In this document: positions 17,311 through 25,788 of the stretch, piece by piece | Layout of the letters: each line of letters opens with the position of its first letter | Position numbering within the stretch: the first letter of the stretch is position 1 | Assembly (NCBI RefSeq): GCF_007746075.1 | Contig: NZ_CP036339.1 | Coordinates: 4,431,786-4,495,785 of the forward strand | Source of the DNA: Lacipirellula limnantheis | Lineage (GTDB): Bacteria > Planctomycetota > Planctomycetia > Pirellulales > Lacipirellulaceae | Direction of reading: 5' to 3' | Length of the DNA stretch: 64,000 nt | Made by a program: the position numbers and the translations under genes | Notes under the pieces: generated by a model | What the model saw: the letters and a program-made list of their open reading frames with translations, nothing else | The model's database searches: none | Told to the model about the DNA's origin: nothing

Positions 17311-18456
17311 GTGGCCAAATCATCTCCTGCCTGCCGAGTGATTGCGGCGACAATGGCGTCGCTCTGTCTATTCGCCTGGCAGCCTGGCGTCGTGACCGCC
17401 GATCCAGTCGCCGGAACGCTGGGCGCTCCTCAGCCGATTGGACGGGGACACCTCGCGTTTGAATCGTCTGTCGCCTCGAGCATCGACTTCACGAGCCAGC
17501 AACCCCATCCGGCGGTGGCGCGGATCGTCGTTCCCGAAGGAGACGCGACCTCTTACGGCAGCGGCACGCTGGTGGACGTTCGCGAACAGTATGGTCTGGT
17601 GGTCACGAACTGGCACGTCGTCCGCGACGGCATGGGAGAAGTCGAGGTCGTCTTTCCCGATGGATTTCGCTCGCAGGCGCGGCCGCTCAAGGTCGACGCC
17701 GATTGGGACTTGGCGGCGCTGGTGATTTGGCGTCCCCCGGCAGCGCCGGTGCGACTGGCGACGCGGGCGCCGCAACCAGGCGAGCAGTTGACCATTTGCG
17801 GCTATGGGTTAGGCAACTACCGGGCGGCGACCGGCCGCTGCACGCAGTACTACGCGCCGAAGGTCGAACTGCCGCAGCACATGGTCGAGCTCGACGTCGA
17901 AGCAAGGCAAGGCGATTCGGGCGGACCCATCTTCAACGCTCGCGGTGAACTGGCGGGGGTGCTATTCGGGGCGGGGCAGGGGACGACGCTGGGGAGCTTT
18001 GGCGGCCGGGTGGAAAACTTCCTCGCGAGCCTGGCGCCAAACATTGGCAGCGGCACGCAGGGGACGGCGGCGATGGCCCATGCCGAGGCGCCGCAGTCGG
18101 CGCTGGAGGCCGACGCCTTCAACCACGAAGTCAGCGCCATGCTCGTGAGCACTAGCGAGGCGCGGCACGCAGACCGCGCACCTCGGGAGCATAAGCGCAG
18201 CGGCGACCCAGCGCCGAGCACGCTGCCCGCGGACGCGACGCCAGTCGACGGTCAGTGGCAATCTGTCGACGTTCTAACAAGCGAAGTCAACGCTCCGAAG
18301 ATGCCGGCGGCAACGGATACGGCGATATTGAAGACTGGGGTACCCCACGCGCACACGAGCGCGTCCGACATCGCCTGGCTTGAGTCAGGAAAAAACATTC
18401 TGGCGCTGATCGGCTCGGCGACGCTCATGGTGCAGTTGCTGCGAGTCATTCGCTGA
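17311..18456 (+). CDS. Trypsin-like serine protease with C-terminal membrane anchor
   Basis: 381 residues from GTG 17311 (ATG 17353 is possible). A signal peptide spans about 1-31. The protease domain has the full triad: His102 (VVTNWHVVRD), Asp133 (DADWDLAALV) and Ser203 (ARQGDSGGPIF). A flexible region at about 245-345 follows. A hydrophobic segment at the very end (NILALIGSATLMVQLLRVIR) could anchor it in the membrane. There is no PDZ domain, so it is a short trypsin-like enzyme rather than a DegP. It follows the RHH/unknown pair by 98 bases on the same strand; co-expression is possible. The target is unknown. Confidence 0.85.
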   Translation: MAKSSPACRVIAATMASLCLFAWQPGVVTADPVAGTLGAPQPIGRGHLAFESSVASSIDFTSQQPHPAVARIVVPEGDATSYGSGTLVDVREQYGLVVTNWHVVRDGMGEVEVVFPDGFRSQARPLKVDADWDLAALVIWRPPAAPVRLATRAPQPGEQLTICGYGLGNYRAATGRCTQYYAPKVELPQHMVELDVEARQGDSGGPIFNARGELAGVLFGAGQGTTLGSFGGRVENFLASLAPNIGSGTQGTAAMAHAEAPQSALEADAFNHEVSAMLVSTSEARHADRAPREHKRSGDPAPSTLPADATPVDGQWQSVDVLTSEVNAPKMPAATDTAILKTGVPHAHTSASDIAWLESGKNILALIGSATLMVQLLRVIR

Positions 18457-18815
18457 GCGCTCGTTGATGCTTGCCACTAAGTGCAAGCATTCTTGTAAGA
18501 GCTACAAGCGATCGTGGGGCTCCGCCCACTGCACTGCGATTGAAGCACAGCTTCGTGGCACAGTTAATCGCTGGAATCTTCGACGATTTGCGAGTTCTCG
18601 CTGAGCAATGACCGCGTCCTCTCCTGTGAGTGAGCGAGTGGCACGCGGAGTGCATTAGATTGTGTCGTCGGACAAGGCACGTCGCTCGTCAGCGGACTCG
18701 CGCAGCATCCGCTCTCCCAGGCGACCCAGACGTGCCGAAGCTCTCGCACGGCGCGCCAAGGTATGGCGCTCAACTTTTCCCGCTACGGGGCAGTTGCGAG
18801 TCGGGACGCACGACG
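18457..18815 (+). other. Gene-free stretch ending at a strong terminator; possible small RNA
   Basis: About 360 bases with no convincing open frame on either strand. A perfect 8-bp hairpin, ATGCTTGC/GCAAGCAT, stands at 18467-18490 just after the protease stop. A second strong intrinsic terminator stands at 18816-18863, far from any upstream stop codon. The stretch between could be a long 3' untranslated region or an independent small RNA. I could not match it to tmRNA, RNase P, SRP or 6S RNA by eye. Confidence 0.35.
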
Positions 18816-18863
18816 AAGGGCTCCACTTGGCATCCTCGCAGGGCCAAGTGGGGCCCTTTTTTT
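18816..18863 (+). terminator. Strong intrinsic terminator with no gene directly upstream
   Basis: AAGGGCTCCACTTGGC at 18816-18831 pairs with GCCAAGTGGGGCCCTT at 18843-18858: 15 Watson-Crick pairs and one G-T. The loop is 11 bases and seven T follow at 18857-18863. It terminates plus-strand transcription 360 bases beyond the protease stop codon and just before the convergent SDR gene. Confidence 0.85.
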
Positions 18864-18873
18864 GTTGCGCGTT

Positions 18874-18960
18874 GAAAACCACCGGCTTTGCCGGTGGACG
18901 ATGCGCGACCAATGCTACGTCTACGAATGGTTCGTCCACCGGCGGAGTCGGTGGCTTTTA
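18874..18960. repeat. REP-like doublet, CCACCGGC-GCCGGTGG family
   Basis: The left half 18874-18901 (GAAAACCACCGGCTTTGCCG...) and right half (to 18960, ...CGGAGTCGGTGGCTTTTA) are inverted copies, about 23 of 28 bases matching. Each half is itself a palindrome (CCACCGGC-TTT-GCCGGTGG on the left). The right end supplies the TAA stop codon of the SDR gene (18958-18960 read on the minus strand). Confidence 0.85.
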
Positions 18961-19767
18961 TCCGCTCGTCGAGCGCCGCAGCAACCGGTCGCCCCACCCG
19001 GGCCAAAGCTGCGAGAGCGCGCAAAGCCATTTCACGCGGCTCGGGACGACGAGCTCGGGCTCGCGGCGCTGGCATGCTTTCAGAACTCGCGCCGCCATCC
19101 AGTCGGGATCGATCGCCTTGATGTGAGCGCCCGCCCCTGGCGCGTGCGCAGCCGCCGGAATGTTCGCTCCCTCCGCGGCGTAGCGGCTGCCGTTATCGTC
19201 GCGCTTGATCGGGCCGGGACAGACGAGCATCACATGCAGGCCCTGCTCGGCAAGTTCCAAGCGCAGCTGCTGGGTGTACGCGGCCACCGCGAATTTACTG
19301 GCCGGGTAGGCCCCGGTGAAGCGCGGCGCCAGTTTGCTCGCCAGCGAGCCGACGTTCACCAGATGGCCGCGACTCGCCAGCAACAGCGGGGCAAAGGCTC
19401 GCGTCGCGCGCACGGTGGTCATGAAGTTGGCGTCGAGCAGCTGTTGAAAATCTTCCGGCGTGGCGTCGAGCGCCAGGCCCCGCGTCGAGCGGCCGGCGCA
19501 ATTGCAGAGCATGTCGACTTGGCCGAACTTCTGTGCAACCTCGGCGGCGACGCGATCGACGTCCTCCTGCCAGGCCATGTCACCGGCAATGGCCGAAACG
19601 GCGCCGCCGGCGCGACTTAGTTCGGCGGCGGCAGCGTCGAGCAGCTCCTGTCGACGCGCAGTAAGCACGATGCGCGCACCTTGCTCGGCTAGCGCGCGAC
19701 CAATGGCCAACCCCAGTCCCGCCGAGCCGCCGGAAACGACGCATACTTTCTCGTGCCAATACGACAT
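18958..19767 (-). CDS. SDR family oxidoreductase
   Basis: 269 residues, classical short-chain dehydrogenase. The cofactor loop is GGSAGLGLAIG (13-23), NCAGRST replaces the usual NNAG at about 89, and the active site is Ser-Tyr-Lys (VGSLASK and YPASK at about 142-164). PGPIKRDD after the active site is the usual cofactor-side motif. The substrate is unknown. It stands alone on the minus strand and converges with the upstream protease. Its stop codon lies inside a repeat element. A classical SDR is certain; nothing finer can be said. Confidence 0.9.
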   Translation of the reverse strand: MSYWHEKVCVVSGGSAGLGLAIGRALAEQGARIVLTARRQELLDAAAAELSRAGGAVSAIAGDMAWQEDVDRVAAEVAQKFGQVDMLCNCAGRSTRGLALDATPEDFQQLLDANFMTTVRATRAFAPLLLASRGHLVNVGSLASKLAPRFTGAYPASKFAVAAYTQQLRLELAEQGLHVMLVCPGPIKRDDNGSRYAAEGANIPAAAHAPGAGAHIKAIDPDWMAARVLKACQRREPELVVPSRVKWLCALSQLWPGWGDRLLRRSTSG

Positions 19768-19960
19768 GAAATCGGCCGACCGCCTGCGGTCGACTTCAAG
19801 AGGCGCGCAAGTTAGTAGAAAAGGCTAAACACGGCCTGCCGCGGCGAGGACCGATGGTGAGTTGACCGTATTCCCATTCCGCCGTCCAGGGGCCACAATA
19901 CAGCCCAGCCTCCCGCCTTTCCCGCCCGCCCGTCGCGGCCCAACCTGTCGTGGAATTCTC

Positions 19961-21469
19961 ATGGATGGAAATCCCCTCTCCGCGCCCCGCGCTCAATGGG
20001 CTCGTACGAAGATCGTCGCCACCGTCGGCCCCGCGTGCAGCGAGGTCGACAAGCTGACCGAGTTGGTGATGGCGGGCGCCGACGTCTTTCGGCTGAACAT
20101 GGCCCATGGGGGGCCCGAACAGCAGCAAGTCGTCGTCGACCGGATTCGGCAAGTGAGCCGCGATCTGAATCAACCGATTGCAATCTTGGCTGATTTAGGC
20201 GGCCCGAAGATCCGGCTGGGCGAAATTCCGGGCGAAAGCATCTTTTGCCGCCGCGGCGAGGAATTCTTCTTTGTCGACGACGAGTCGAAGGCGCCCAACG
20301 AATTGACGGCGACGTACGAGCCCCTACTTGAGGAGTTGTCGGTCGGCGATATTGTGATGCTCGCTGACGGCACCGTTAGCATGCGCGTCGAAGAGGTGAA
20401 GCCGGGGCGCGTGCGGACCTCGGTCCTGCAACGGGGCACGATTCGCAGCCGCCAGGGGATCAATTTGCCCGACGTGAAGTTGAGCGCGCCGGCCATCAGC
20501 GTCGAGGATCACCAGCACGCCATTTGGGCGTCCAAGGCCGGCGTCGATTACATCAGCCTCAGTTTTGTCCGCTCGCCCGACGAAGTGCGCACCCTTAAAG
20601 ACATTGTTCGATCGAGCAGTTCCAAAGCGGGCGTCATCGCCAAGATCGAGAAACGCGAGGCCTTGCAGCGACTGGAAGAAATCGTCGCCGAAGCCGATGG
20701 CGTCATGGTGGCCCGCGGCGATTTGGGCGTCGAAATCGACGTCGCCCGCGTGCCGTTGGAGCAGAAGCGGATCATTCGCGTCTGCCAGGAACTGCAGAAG
20801 CCCGCGATCATCGCGACGCAGATGCTCGACAGCATGCACGAGTCGCCGCGCCCCACGCGGGCCGAGGCGACCGATGTCGCCAACGCGATTCTCGACGGAG
20901 CCGACGCCTGTATGCTCTCGGGCGAGACCGCCATCGGCAAATTCCCGCGCGAAGCGGTCGAGATGATGAACCGGATCGCTCAGGTGACCGAAGAAAGCAT
21001 CGCGGGCCGCCCGCCGCGCGAGATGACGCGACCGCGGGCCGACAACTTGCAGGAAATTACACGCGCCGTCGTCCGCGGCGCCGGGACGATGGCCTACGCC
21101 TTGGGAGCGAAGCTGGTGGTCGTCGCGAGTCATTCAGGCCGGACGGCGCTGGCGCTGTCACAACAGCGCAGTTTTGTGCCGACAATCGGCGTCAGCACGA
21201 GCGAAACGACGCTGCGGAAGATGTGCCTCTACTGGGGCGTCACGCCGCTCCGCGGCGCACCGGCGACCAATGTGGAGCAGCTGATCCGCCACGCCGACGA
21301 TTGGGCCTGCGAGGCCGGCCTTGCCCAGAAAGGCGACCGGCTAGTGATCGTGGGGGGCTCTCACCTGGCGGCGGGCCCCGACAGCCCCAATGCAACCGGC
21401 GTCCACGACATTGTGATCGTTCACGAGGTTGAAGGCGGCGCCGTGCAGGCTAGTAGGGCGCCAAAGTAG
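19961..21469 (+). CDS. pyk: Pyruvate kinase
   Basis: 502 residues from ATG 19961; a longer TTG start at 19862 adds no conserved sequence. It converts PEP and ADP to pyruvate and ATP. Hallmarks are TKIVATVGPACS at the N-terminus, FRLNMAHG (substrate Arg, with HG where most enzymes have SH), the active-site helix KIEKREAL, MVARGDLGVEI, and PTRAEATDVANAILDGADA with SGETAIGKFP. The C-terminal regulatory domain is complete. The gene is monocistronic by position. Confidence 0.95.
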   Translation: MDGNPLSAPRAQWARTKIVATVGPACSEVDKLTELVMAGADVFRLNMAHGGPEQQQVVVDRIRQVSRDLNQPIAILADLGGPKIRLGEIPGESIFCRRGEEFFFVDDESKAPNELTATYEPLLEELSVGDIVMLADGTVSMRVEEVKPGRVRTSVLQRGTIRSRQGINLPDVKLSAPAISVEDHQHAIWASKAGVDYISLSFVRSPDEVRTLKDIVRSSSSKAGVIAKIEKREALQRLEEIVAEADGVMVARGDLGVEIDVARVPLEQKRIIRVCQELQKPAIIATQMLDSMHESPRPTRAEATDVANAILDGADACMLSGETAIGKFPREAVEMMNRIAQVTEESIAGRPPREMTRPRADNLQEITRAVVRGAGTMAYALGAKLVVVASHSGRTALALSQQRSFVPTIGVSTSETTLRKMCLYWGVTPLRGAPATNVEQLIRHADDWACEAGLAQKGDRLVIVGGSHLAAGPDSPNATGVHDIVIVHEVEGGAVQASRAPK

Positions 21470-21570
21470 CTCCCGTCTCCTCGACGCAACTCAACTTCGA
21501 GACTGCCTCAAAGTGAATTCATCGATACGCCTCGATCGCCTTATATACGAGGGCTGGCAACTCGCCGCGC

Positions 21571-21774
21571 TTACTTGAGTTCTTCATCGGGCTGTCGCGT
21601 CAACGCGAAATATAGGACGTAAAACCAGCCAAAGATGCCGGCAACGGCGGCAAAGATGATCGACCGATTCCGCTGCCACGAACAAACCACCGCAATGGCC
21701 GACCCCAGGCCGATTCCCGACCGCGTGACAGTTTCTACGACGTGAACGTCAGCCAGTAGCATCGCGAACCTCAT
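21571..21774 (-). CDS. Small membrane protein downstream of an exported protein
   Basis: 67 residues from ATG 21774 (MRFAMLLADVHVVETVTRSG). Two hydrophobic stretches, about 20-31 (IGLGSAIAVVCS) and 38-58 (SIIFAAVAGIFGWFYVLYFAL), give a two-helix or one-helix membrane protein. A short acidic tail (QPDEELK) follows. It lies 19 bases after the exported protein gene on the same strand, so the two are probably one transcript. The start in this frame is much downstream of the longest open frame, which overlaps the neighbour. Function unknown. Confidence 0.65.
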   Translation of the reverse strand: MRFAMLLADVHVVETVTRSGIGLGSAIAVVCSWQRNRSIIFAAVAGIFGWFYVLYFALTRQPDEELK

Positions 21775-21793
21775 CGGTGCCGGGAACGCCGGC

Positions 21794-22744
21794 TTACTTT
21801 TCGATCTGCGCCGACGCTTGTCGGATCTCGCTCTTAACCTCTTCTTCGTCGGCCAGCAGCCGTTCTTGGAGCCGCGACACAAAATGCATGCTGCTCGCCT
21901 TGCCGGCGAAGCCGAGGATCCGCTTGTCGACGTTATGTTCCTGCTGCACGATCCGCCCTTGGGCAATGTCGAAGCGAACGGTTCCATCGGTGAGTCGTTC
22001 GACCAACTGGGCCCGAATGTAGGGATCGACCGGCGTGAGGATCTGGTACTCCACGTCGATCAGGGCGACGCCGTTCTTCACTTCACGGAGTTGGCAGACG
22101 CGGCGGGTCTGAATCTGCAGGTTGGCGCCGCTCTTGCGCTGGACGTCGACGTCGTACGGGTGGCTCCACTTCTCGCCGACGGCGATCTCCCCCTCGGGCA
22201 GGCCCAGCGTGATCGGCATATCTTCCTGAACTTTTGGCTGGGGGTGTTTTTGCTCGCGGAAGGTGACCTTGCCGTCGGCCGAAATGCGAATCACCGAGAG
22301 CGGAACGCCGACCGCTCGGGCCGCCTGCTCGAAGCCGCGCGGCACGCCCGCTTTTTCACGGCTATCGTACACGTTGGCCTTCGTATCGGGCGAATCGTTC
22401 GACATTTTGACCCACTCGACAACATGGATGAACTCCATCTCGCCGTTGGGAAGGACGTCGGTCACCTTCCACGCTTTGACCGATTCGCTTTGCGTTTCGA
22501 CTTCCTGCGTGTGCCCTTCCATGTTGTTGCGGGTCTTAGTGGCGTGGTTCACGTCGTACCGCAACACCTCGCCCATCGCGAACTTATATCGCAGGAGATA
22601 TTTTTCCGTCGCGGGAGCGGCTGCGTCGGCTGGCTTGTCCGGCGTCGACGTTGTCTCCAACGCTTCAACGGCGATGGCCAGCGGAGCGAAGGCTCCGAAC
22701 AGTAGAGCAACGAGACAGCTCGTGCGAGCAGCGTGGATATTCAT
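21794..22744 (-). CDS. Exported protein of unknown function (DUF6263-like)
   Basis: 316 residues with a signal peptide (1-25, CLVALLFGAFAPLAIA). The mature protein is beta-rich: KYLLRYKFAMGEVLRYDV, then GHTQEVETQSES, VGEKWSHPYDV and VDVEYQI-like strands. Such patterns occur in planctomycete exported proteins grouped as DUF6263. It ends in a charged helix, QERLLADEEEVKSEIRQ. No catalytic motif is seen. The small membrane protein follows. Envelope location is predicted, role unknown. Confidence 0.7.
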   Translation of the reverse strand: MNIHAARTSCLVALLFGAFAPLAIAVEALETTSTPDKPADAAAPATEKYLLRYKFAMGEVLRYDVNHATKTRNNMEGHTQEVETQSESVKAWKVTDVLPNGEMEFIHVVEWVKMSNDSPDTKANVYDSREKAGVPRGFEQAARAVGVPLSVIRISADGKVTFREQKHPQPKVQEDMPITLGLPEGEIAVGEKWSHPYDVDVQRKSGANLQIQTRRVCQLREVKNGVALIDVEYQILTPVDPYIRAQLVERLTDGTVRFDIAQGRIVQQEHNVDKRILGFAGKASSMHFVSRLQERLLADEEEVKSEIRQASAQIEK

Positions 22745-22805
22745 CGACCGCGCCTCCCTGCGGGTAGTGGTAGTGCGTCGACCTCTGCGGGGAAGCCGAC
22801 TTTTT

Positions 22806-22893
22806 CAGCCCCCCGCTCTGCCGGGGGGTCGCGTGGCTACTAATCAAGGCGTCGTCCAACGTGGGGCGACCCCCTGGCGGAGCCAGGGGCTGC
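22806..22893. repeat. REP-like doublet, AGCCCCTGGCTCCGCCAGGGG family, copy 2
   Basis: The left half 22806-22832 (CAGCCCCCCGCTCTGCCGGG...) faces the right half 22861-22893, which contains CCCCCTGGCGGAGCCAGGGG. It lies 23 bases beyond the nadK stop codon. The right-half core is identical to that of the copy at 10653-10675. Confidence 0.85.
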
Positions 22894-22915
22894 GTGGCGC
22901 CCAAGGACCGGCGTG

Positions 22916-23794
22916 CTATTCCTTCAACTTCAATCGCCCGCCCCAGCCGAGTTTCTCACGCAGCGTGCGATAGTAACCGCGCCCGCGAACTTCAATCAGC
23001 TGGAACTCGGCGCTCGAGCGTTCAATGCGGATTCGATCGTCGGCCAGCACCTGCCCGATCGGCTTGCCATCGACCAGCAGCGTCGTCCCTTCGTTCGGCT
23101 GCGGGACAGCCAACTCGTAGACGTGATCCGCCGAGTCGATCACCGGTCGGTTGGTCAGCGTGTGGGGGCAAATCGGCGAGACGACAAGCGTCTGCAGACT
23201 CTTCTCCATGATCGGACCGCCCGCGGCGAGGTTGTACGCGGTCGATCCTACCGGCGTGCTGACGATCAAACCGTCGCAACTATAAGTCGTCGCCAATTTA
23301 GCGTCAACGTAAAGCTGCACCTCGATCATCGAGAACGTAGGGCCTGCTAGCACTACCACTTCGTTGAGCCCCAGGGTACGCGACTCCTCGCGCCCGCCGC
23401 GCTGCACGCTGCACTCGAACATCAGGTGTTTCACGACGCGATACTCGCCCGCGACGATCTGTGGGAGGATCTCGTCCAAGTCTTCGGGCTGAATCTCGGC
23501 GAGGAAGCCAAGGCGGCCCAAATTCACGCCGAGCACTGGGAGTTGCGCAAACCCCATCTGCCGCGCGGCGCGGAGGATCGAGCCGTCGCCGCCGAAGACG
23601 ACCATGAGGTCGGCCTCGACGTCGGGGATGGGCTCGTTAAAATTGTCGAGCGAGGCGGCGACGTCGAGGTGGCGTTCGATGATCGCGCGGAGGTGGGCGG
23701 CCTGGTCGGCGAGGGCCTGCCGACTGCCGTCGACGAGCAGAATGGCGCGAAGTCGGCGGGCAAGAGAGGGCGGCTTGGAAACGAGTGCGGTCAT
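22916..23794 (-). CDS. nadK: NAD kinase
   Basis: 292 residues from ATG 23794 (23806 is an alternative). Upstream in-frame sequence belongs to a repeat, so the longer frame is not real. It phosphorylates NAD to NADP. Motifs are GGDGS at 68-72 (ATP/NAD catalytic Asp), NLGRLGFLAE, and the conserved SCDGLIVSTPVGSTAYNLAAGGPI region (quoted in part: STPVGSTAYNLAAGGPI). It lies downstream of dxs, separated by a repeat. Confidence 0.95.
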   Translation of the reverse strand: MTALVSKPPSLARRLRAILLVDGSRQALADQAAHLRAIIERHLDVAASLDNFNEPIPDVEADLMVVFGGDGSILRAARQMGFAQLPVLGVNLGRLGFLAEIQPEDLDEILPQIVAGEYRVVKHLMFECSVQRGGREESRTLGLNEVVVLAGPTFSMIEVQLYVDAKLATTYSCDGLIVSTPVGSTAYNLAAGGPIMEKSLQTLVVSPICPHTLTNRPVIDSADHVYELAVPQPNEGTTLLVDGKPIGQVLADDRIRIERSSAEFQLIEVRGRGYYRTLREKLGWGGRLKLKE

Positions 23795-23827
23795 ACCGCA
23801 GAGCATATCAACGCGGGTTTTGTGCAG

Positions 23828-23895
23828 ATAGCCCGGCCATCCTGGCCGGCGCGCTTTCTGAACGTCTAAGCCCGCCCGACATCGCCGGGCTACTG
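23828..23895. repeat. REP-like doublet, TAGCCCGGC family
   Basis: The left half 23828-23855 (ATAGCCCGGCCATCCTGGCC...) and the right half to 23895 (...GACATCGCCGGGCTACT) are inverted copies, each palindromic in itself. The right half contains the TAG stop codon of dxs on the minus strand (23890-23892). It occupies nearly all of the dxs-nadK spacer. Confidence 0.8.
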
Positions 23896-25788
23896 AGACG
23901 CCGGCAGCCCGGCAGCGAGCCGCTGGCACGTCGCCACGATGCCCCGCACGTCCATGCCCAGATCAGCCAGCAGTTCGTCGCGCTCTCCATGCTCGATGTA
24001 AAGGTCTGGAATCCCCAGCCGCCGCACGCGGCTCGCATCAACGCCAAAGTCGGCCGCCGCTTCCAGAACTGCACTGCCGAAGCCCCCCATCAGCGACGCC
24101 TCTTCCATGGTAACGACCCACGGCAGATCGCGGATGGCGCCGACGATCGCTTCCGTATCAAGCGGCTTGAGGAACCGCGCGTTGATGACGCCCACGTCAA
24201 GACCTTCGTCGCGAAGCCGATCGCTCGCTTCGAGCGCCCGTTGGGCCAACGCGCCGCAGACCACAATAACGCCGTCGAGGCCGCTGCGGAGCGTTTCGCT
24301 GCGACCAAGTTCAATCGACTTCGATTCCCGGGCGATCGCGACGGCGCTCGCCTTCGGATAGCGAATGCCGCACGGTCCGTCGAACTTCAGGGCGAAGTCC
24401 AGCATCGCCGGCAGGTCGGCCGCGTCGCCGGGGGCCATGAGGACCATGTTCGGGAATACGCGCATGTAGCCGAAGTCGAACACCCCGTGATGCGTCGGCC
24501 CGTCGGGTCCGGCGAGGCCGCCGCGATCCATCATGAAGGTGACCGGCAAGTTCTGCAGGGCCACCTCCTGGAAAATATGATCATACGCGCGCTGCAAAAA
24601 CGTGCTGTAGATGTCGACGATCGGCCGCATCCCCACCTTCGCTTGGCCGGCGGCGAACGCCACAGTGTGAGCCTCGCAGATGCCCGTGTCAAAAAATCGC
24701 TCGGGGAATTCCTCGCGTACCTTCTCCAGCTTGTTACCCTGGCACATCGCGGCGGTGAGGACCGTCACCTTCGGGTTCGCAAGCATCTGATCGAAGATCG
24801 CCTGCGAGGCAATGTTGGTGTAAGCGGGAGCCGAGACGCCCTTCTTCGCGATGACGTACTTATCCTGCTGGCGCTCGAACTGCGGCGGCGCGTGATAGGT
24901 GACCGGGTCGGCGGCCGCCGGCAGAAAGCCGTGGCCCTTTTCCGTCACGACGTGGAGCAACACCGGCCCGTCGATCCGCTGGACCATCTTAAAGTATTTA
25001 CGCAGCAACCCGATGTTGTGTCCGTCGATAGGGCCGATGTAGCGAAAGCCCATATCCTCGAACATCATGCCGCCGCTGAGCCCTGCCTTGGCGGCCTCTT
25101 TCAACTGCACCAAGAACCGCTCCGCCGGATCGCCCAAGAGCGGGACGCGATTGAGCATCTTAACGATTTCGCCCTTGAGCCCCGTGTATGCCGGATTCAT
25201 CCGCAACCGGTCAAGGTAGTCGGAGACGCTCCCCACGGGCGGGCAGATCGACATCCGGTTGTCGTTCAGGATCACCAGCAGTTTCTTGCTCTGCCGACGG
25301 CCGTTATTGAGAGCCTCGAACACGACGCCCGAAGGAAACGCGCCGTCGCCGATCACCGCGACCGTGTGGCGATTCTCTTGAGGTCGCAAAAAGTCGTCGC
25401 CGCTCGCCAGTCCCAACGCCGTCGAGACGCTCGCTCCGGCATGACCGGTCATGAAGAGGTCGTAATCGCTCTCGGCCGGGTTGGGGTATCCCATGAGGCC
25501 CCCCTTCGTCCGCATCGACTGGAATTCGGCGTGACGACCGGTCAGCAACTTGTGGGGGTAAATCTGGTGCCCCGTATCCCAAATCAGGCGGTCCCTCTTG
25601 AAGTCAAACGCCTGGTGCAGCGCAATCGCCAGTTCCACCACCCCCAGGTTCGACGCGAAGTGGGCGCTCCGGCAAGCAATCAGCCCGCAGAGCACGTCGC
25701 GGATTTCGCCGGCCAGCTGCTCGAGTTGCGGCAGCGACATCCCGCGCAGATCCGCGGGGTCGCGAATGGTTTCCAGCAGCGTCGACAT
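23890..25788 (-). CDS. dxs: 1-deoxy-D-xylulose-5-phosphate synthase
   Basis: 632 residues. It condenses pyruvate and glyceraldehyde 3-phosphate, thiamine-diphosphate dependent, the first step of the MEP isoprenoid pathway. Motifs are DTGHQIYPHKLLTGR (usually DVGHQ), the Mg/ThDP site VIGDGAFPSGVVFEALNN to LNDNRMSI, GPIDGHN, TEKGHGFLPAAADP, YSTFLQRAYDHIFQEVALQ (usually HDVALQ) and DRGGLAGPDGPTHHG. Some substitutions make it divergent from the E. coli enzyme, but all cofactor elements stay. ATG 25788 overlaps the ispA stop (TGATG). The stop codon is provided by a repeat. Confidence 0.93.
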   Translation of the reverse strand: MSTLLETIRDPADLRGMSLPQLEQLAGEIRDVLCGLIACRSAHFASNLGVVELAIALHQAFDFKRDRLIWDTGHQIYPHKLLTGRHAEFQSMRTKGGLMGYPNPAESDYDLFMTGHAGASVSTALGLASGDDFLRPQENRHTVAVIGDGAFPSGVVFEALNNGRRQSKKLLVILNDNRMSICPPVGSVSDYLDRLRMNPAYTGLKGEIVKMLNRVPLLGDPAERFLVQLKEAAKAGLSGGMMFEDMGFRYIGPIDGHNIGLLRKYFKMVQRIDGPVLLHVVTEKGHGFLPAAADPVTYHAPPQFERQQDKYVIAKKGVSAPAYTNIASQAIFDQMLANPKVTVLTAAMCQGNKLEKVREEFPERFFDTGICEAHTVAFAAGQAKVGMRPIVDIYSTFLQRAYDHIFQEVALQNLPVTFMMDRGGLAGPDGPTHHGVFDFGYMRVFPNMVLMAPGDAADLPAMLDFALKFDGPCGIRYPKASAVAIARESKSIELGRSETLRSGLDGVIVVCGALAQRALEASDRLRDEGLDVGVINARFLKPLDTEAIVGAIRDLPWVVTMEEASLMGGFGSAVLEAAADFGVDASRVRRLGIPDLYIEHGERDELLADLGMDVRGIVATCQRLAAGLPASQ

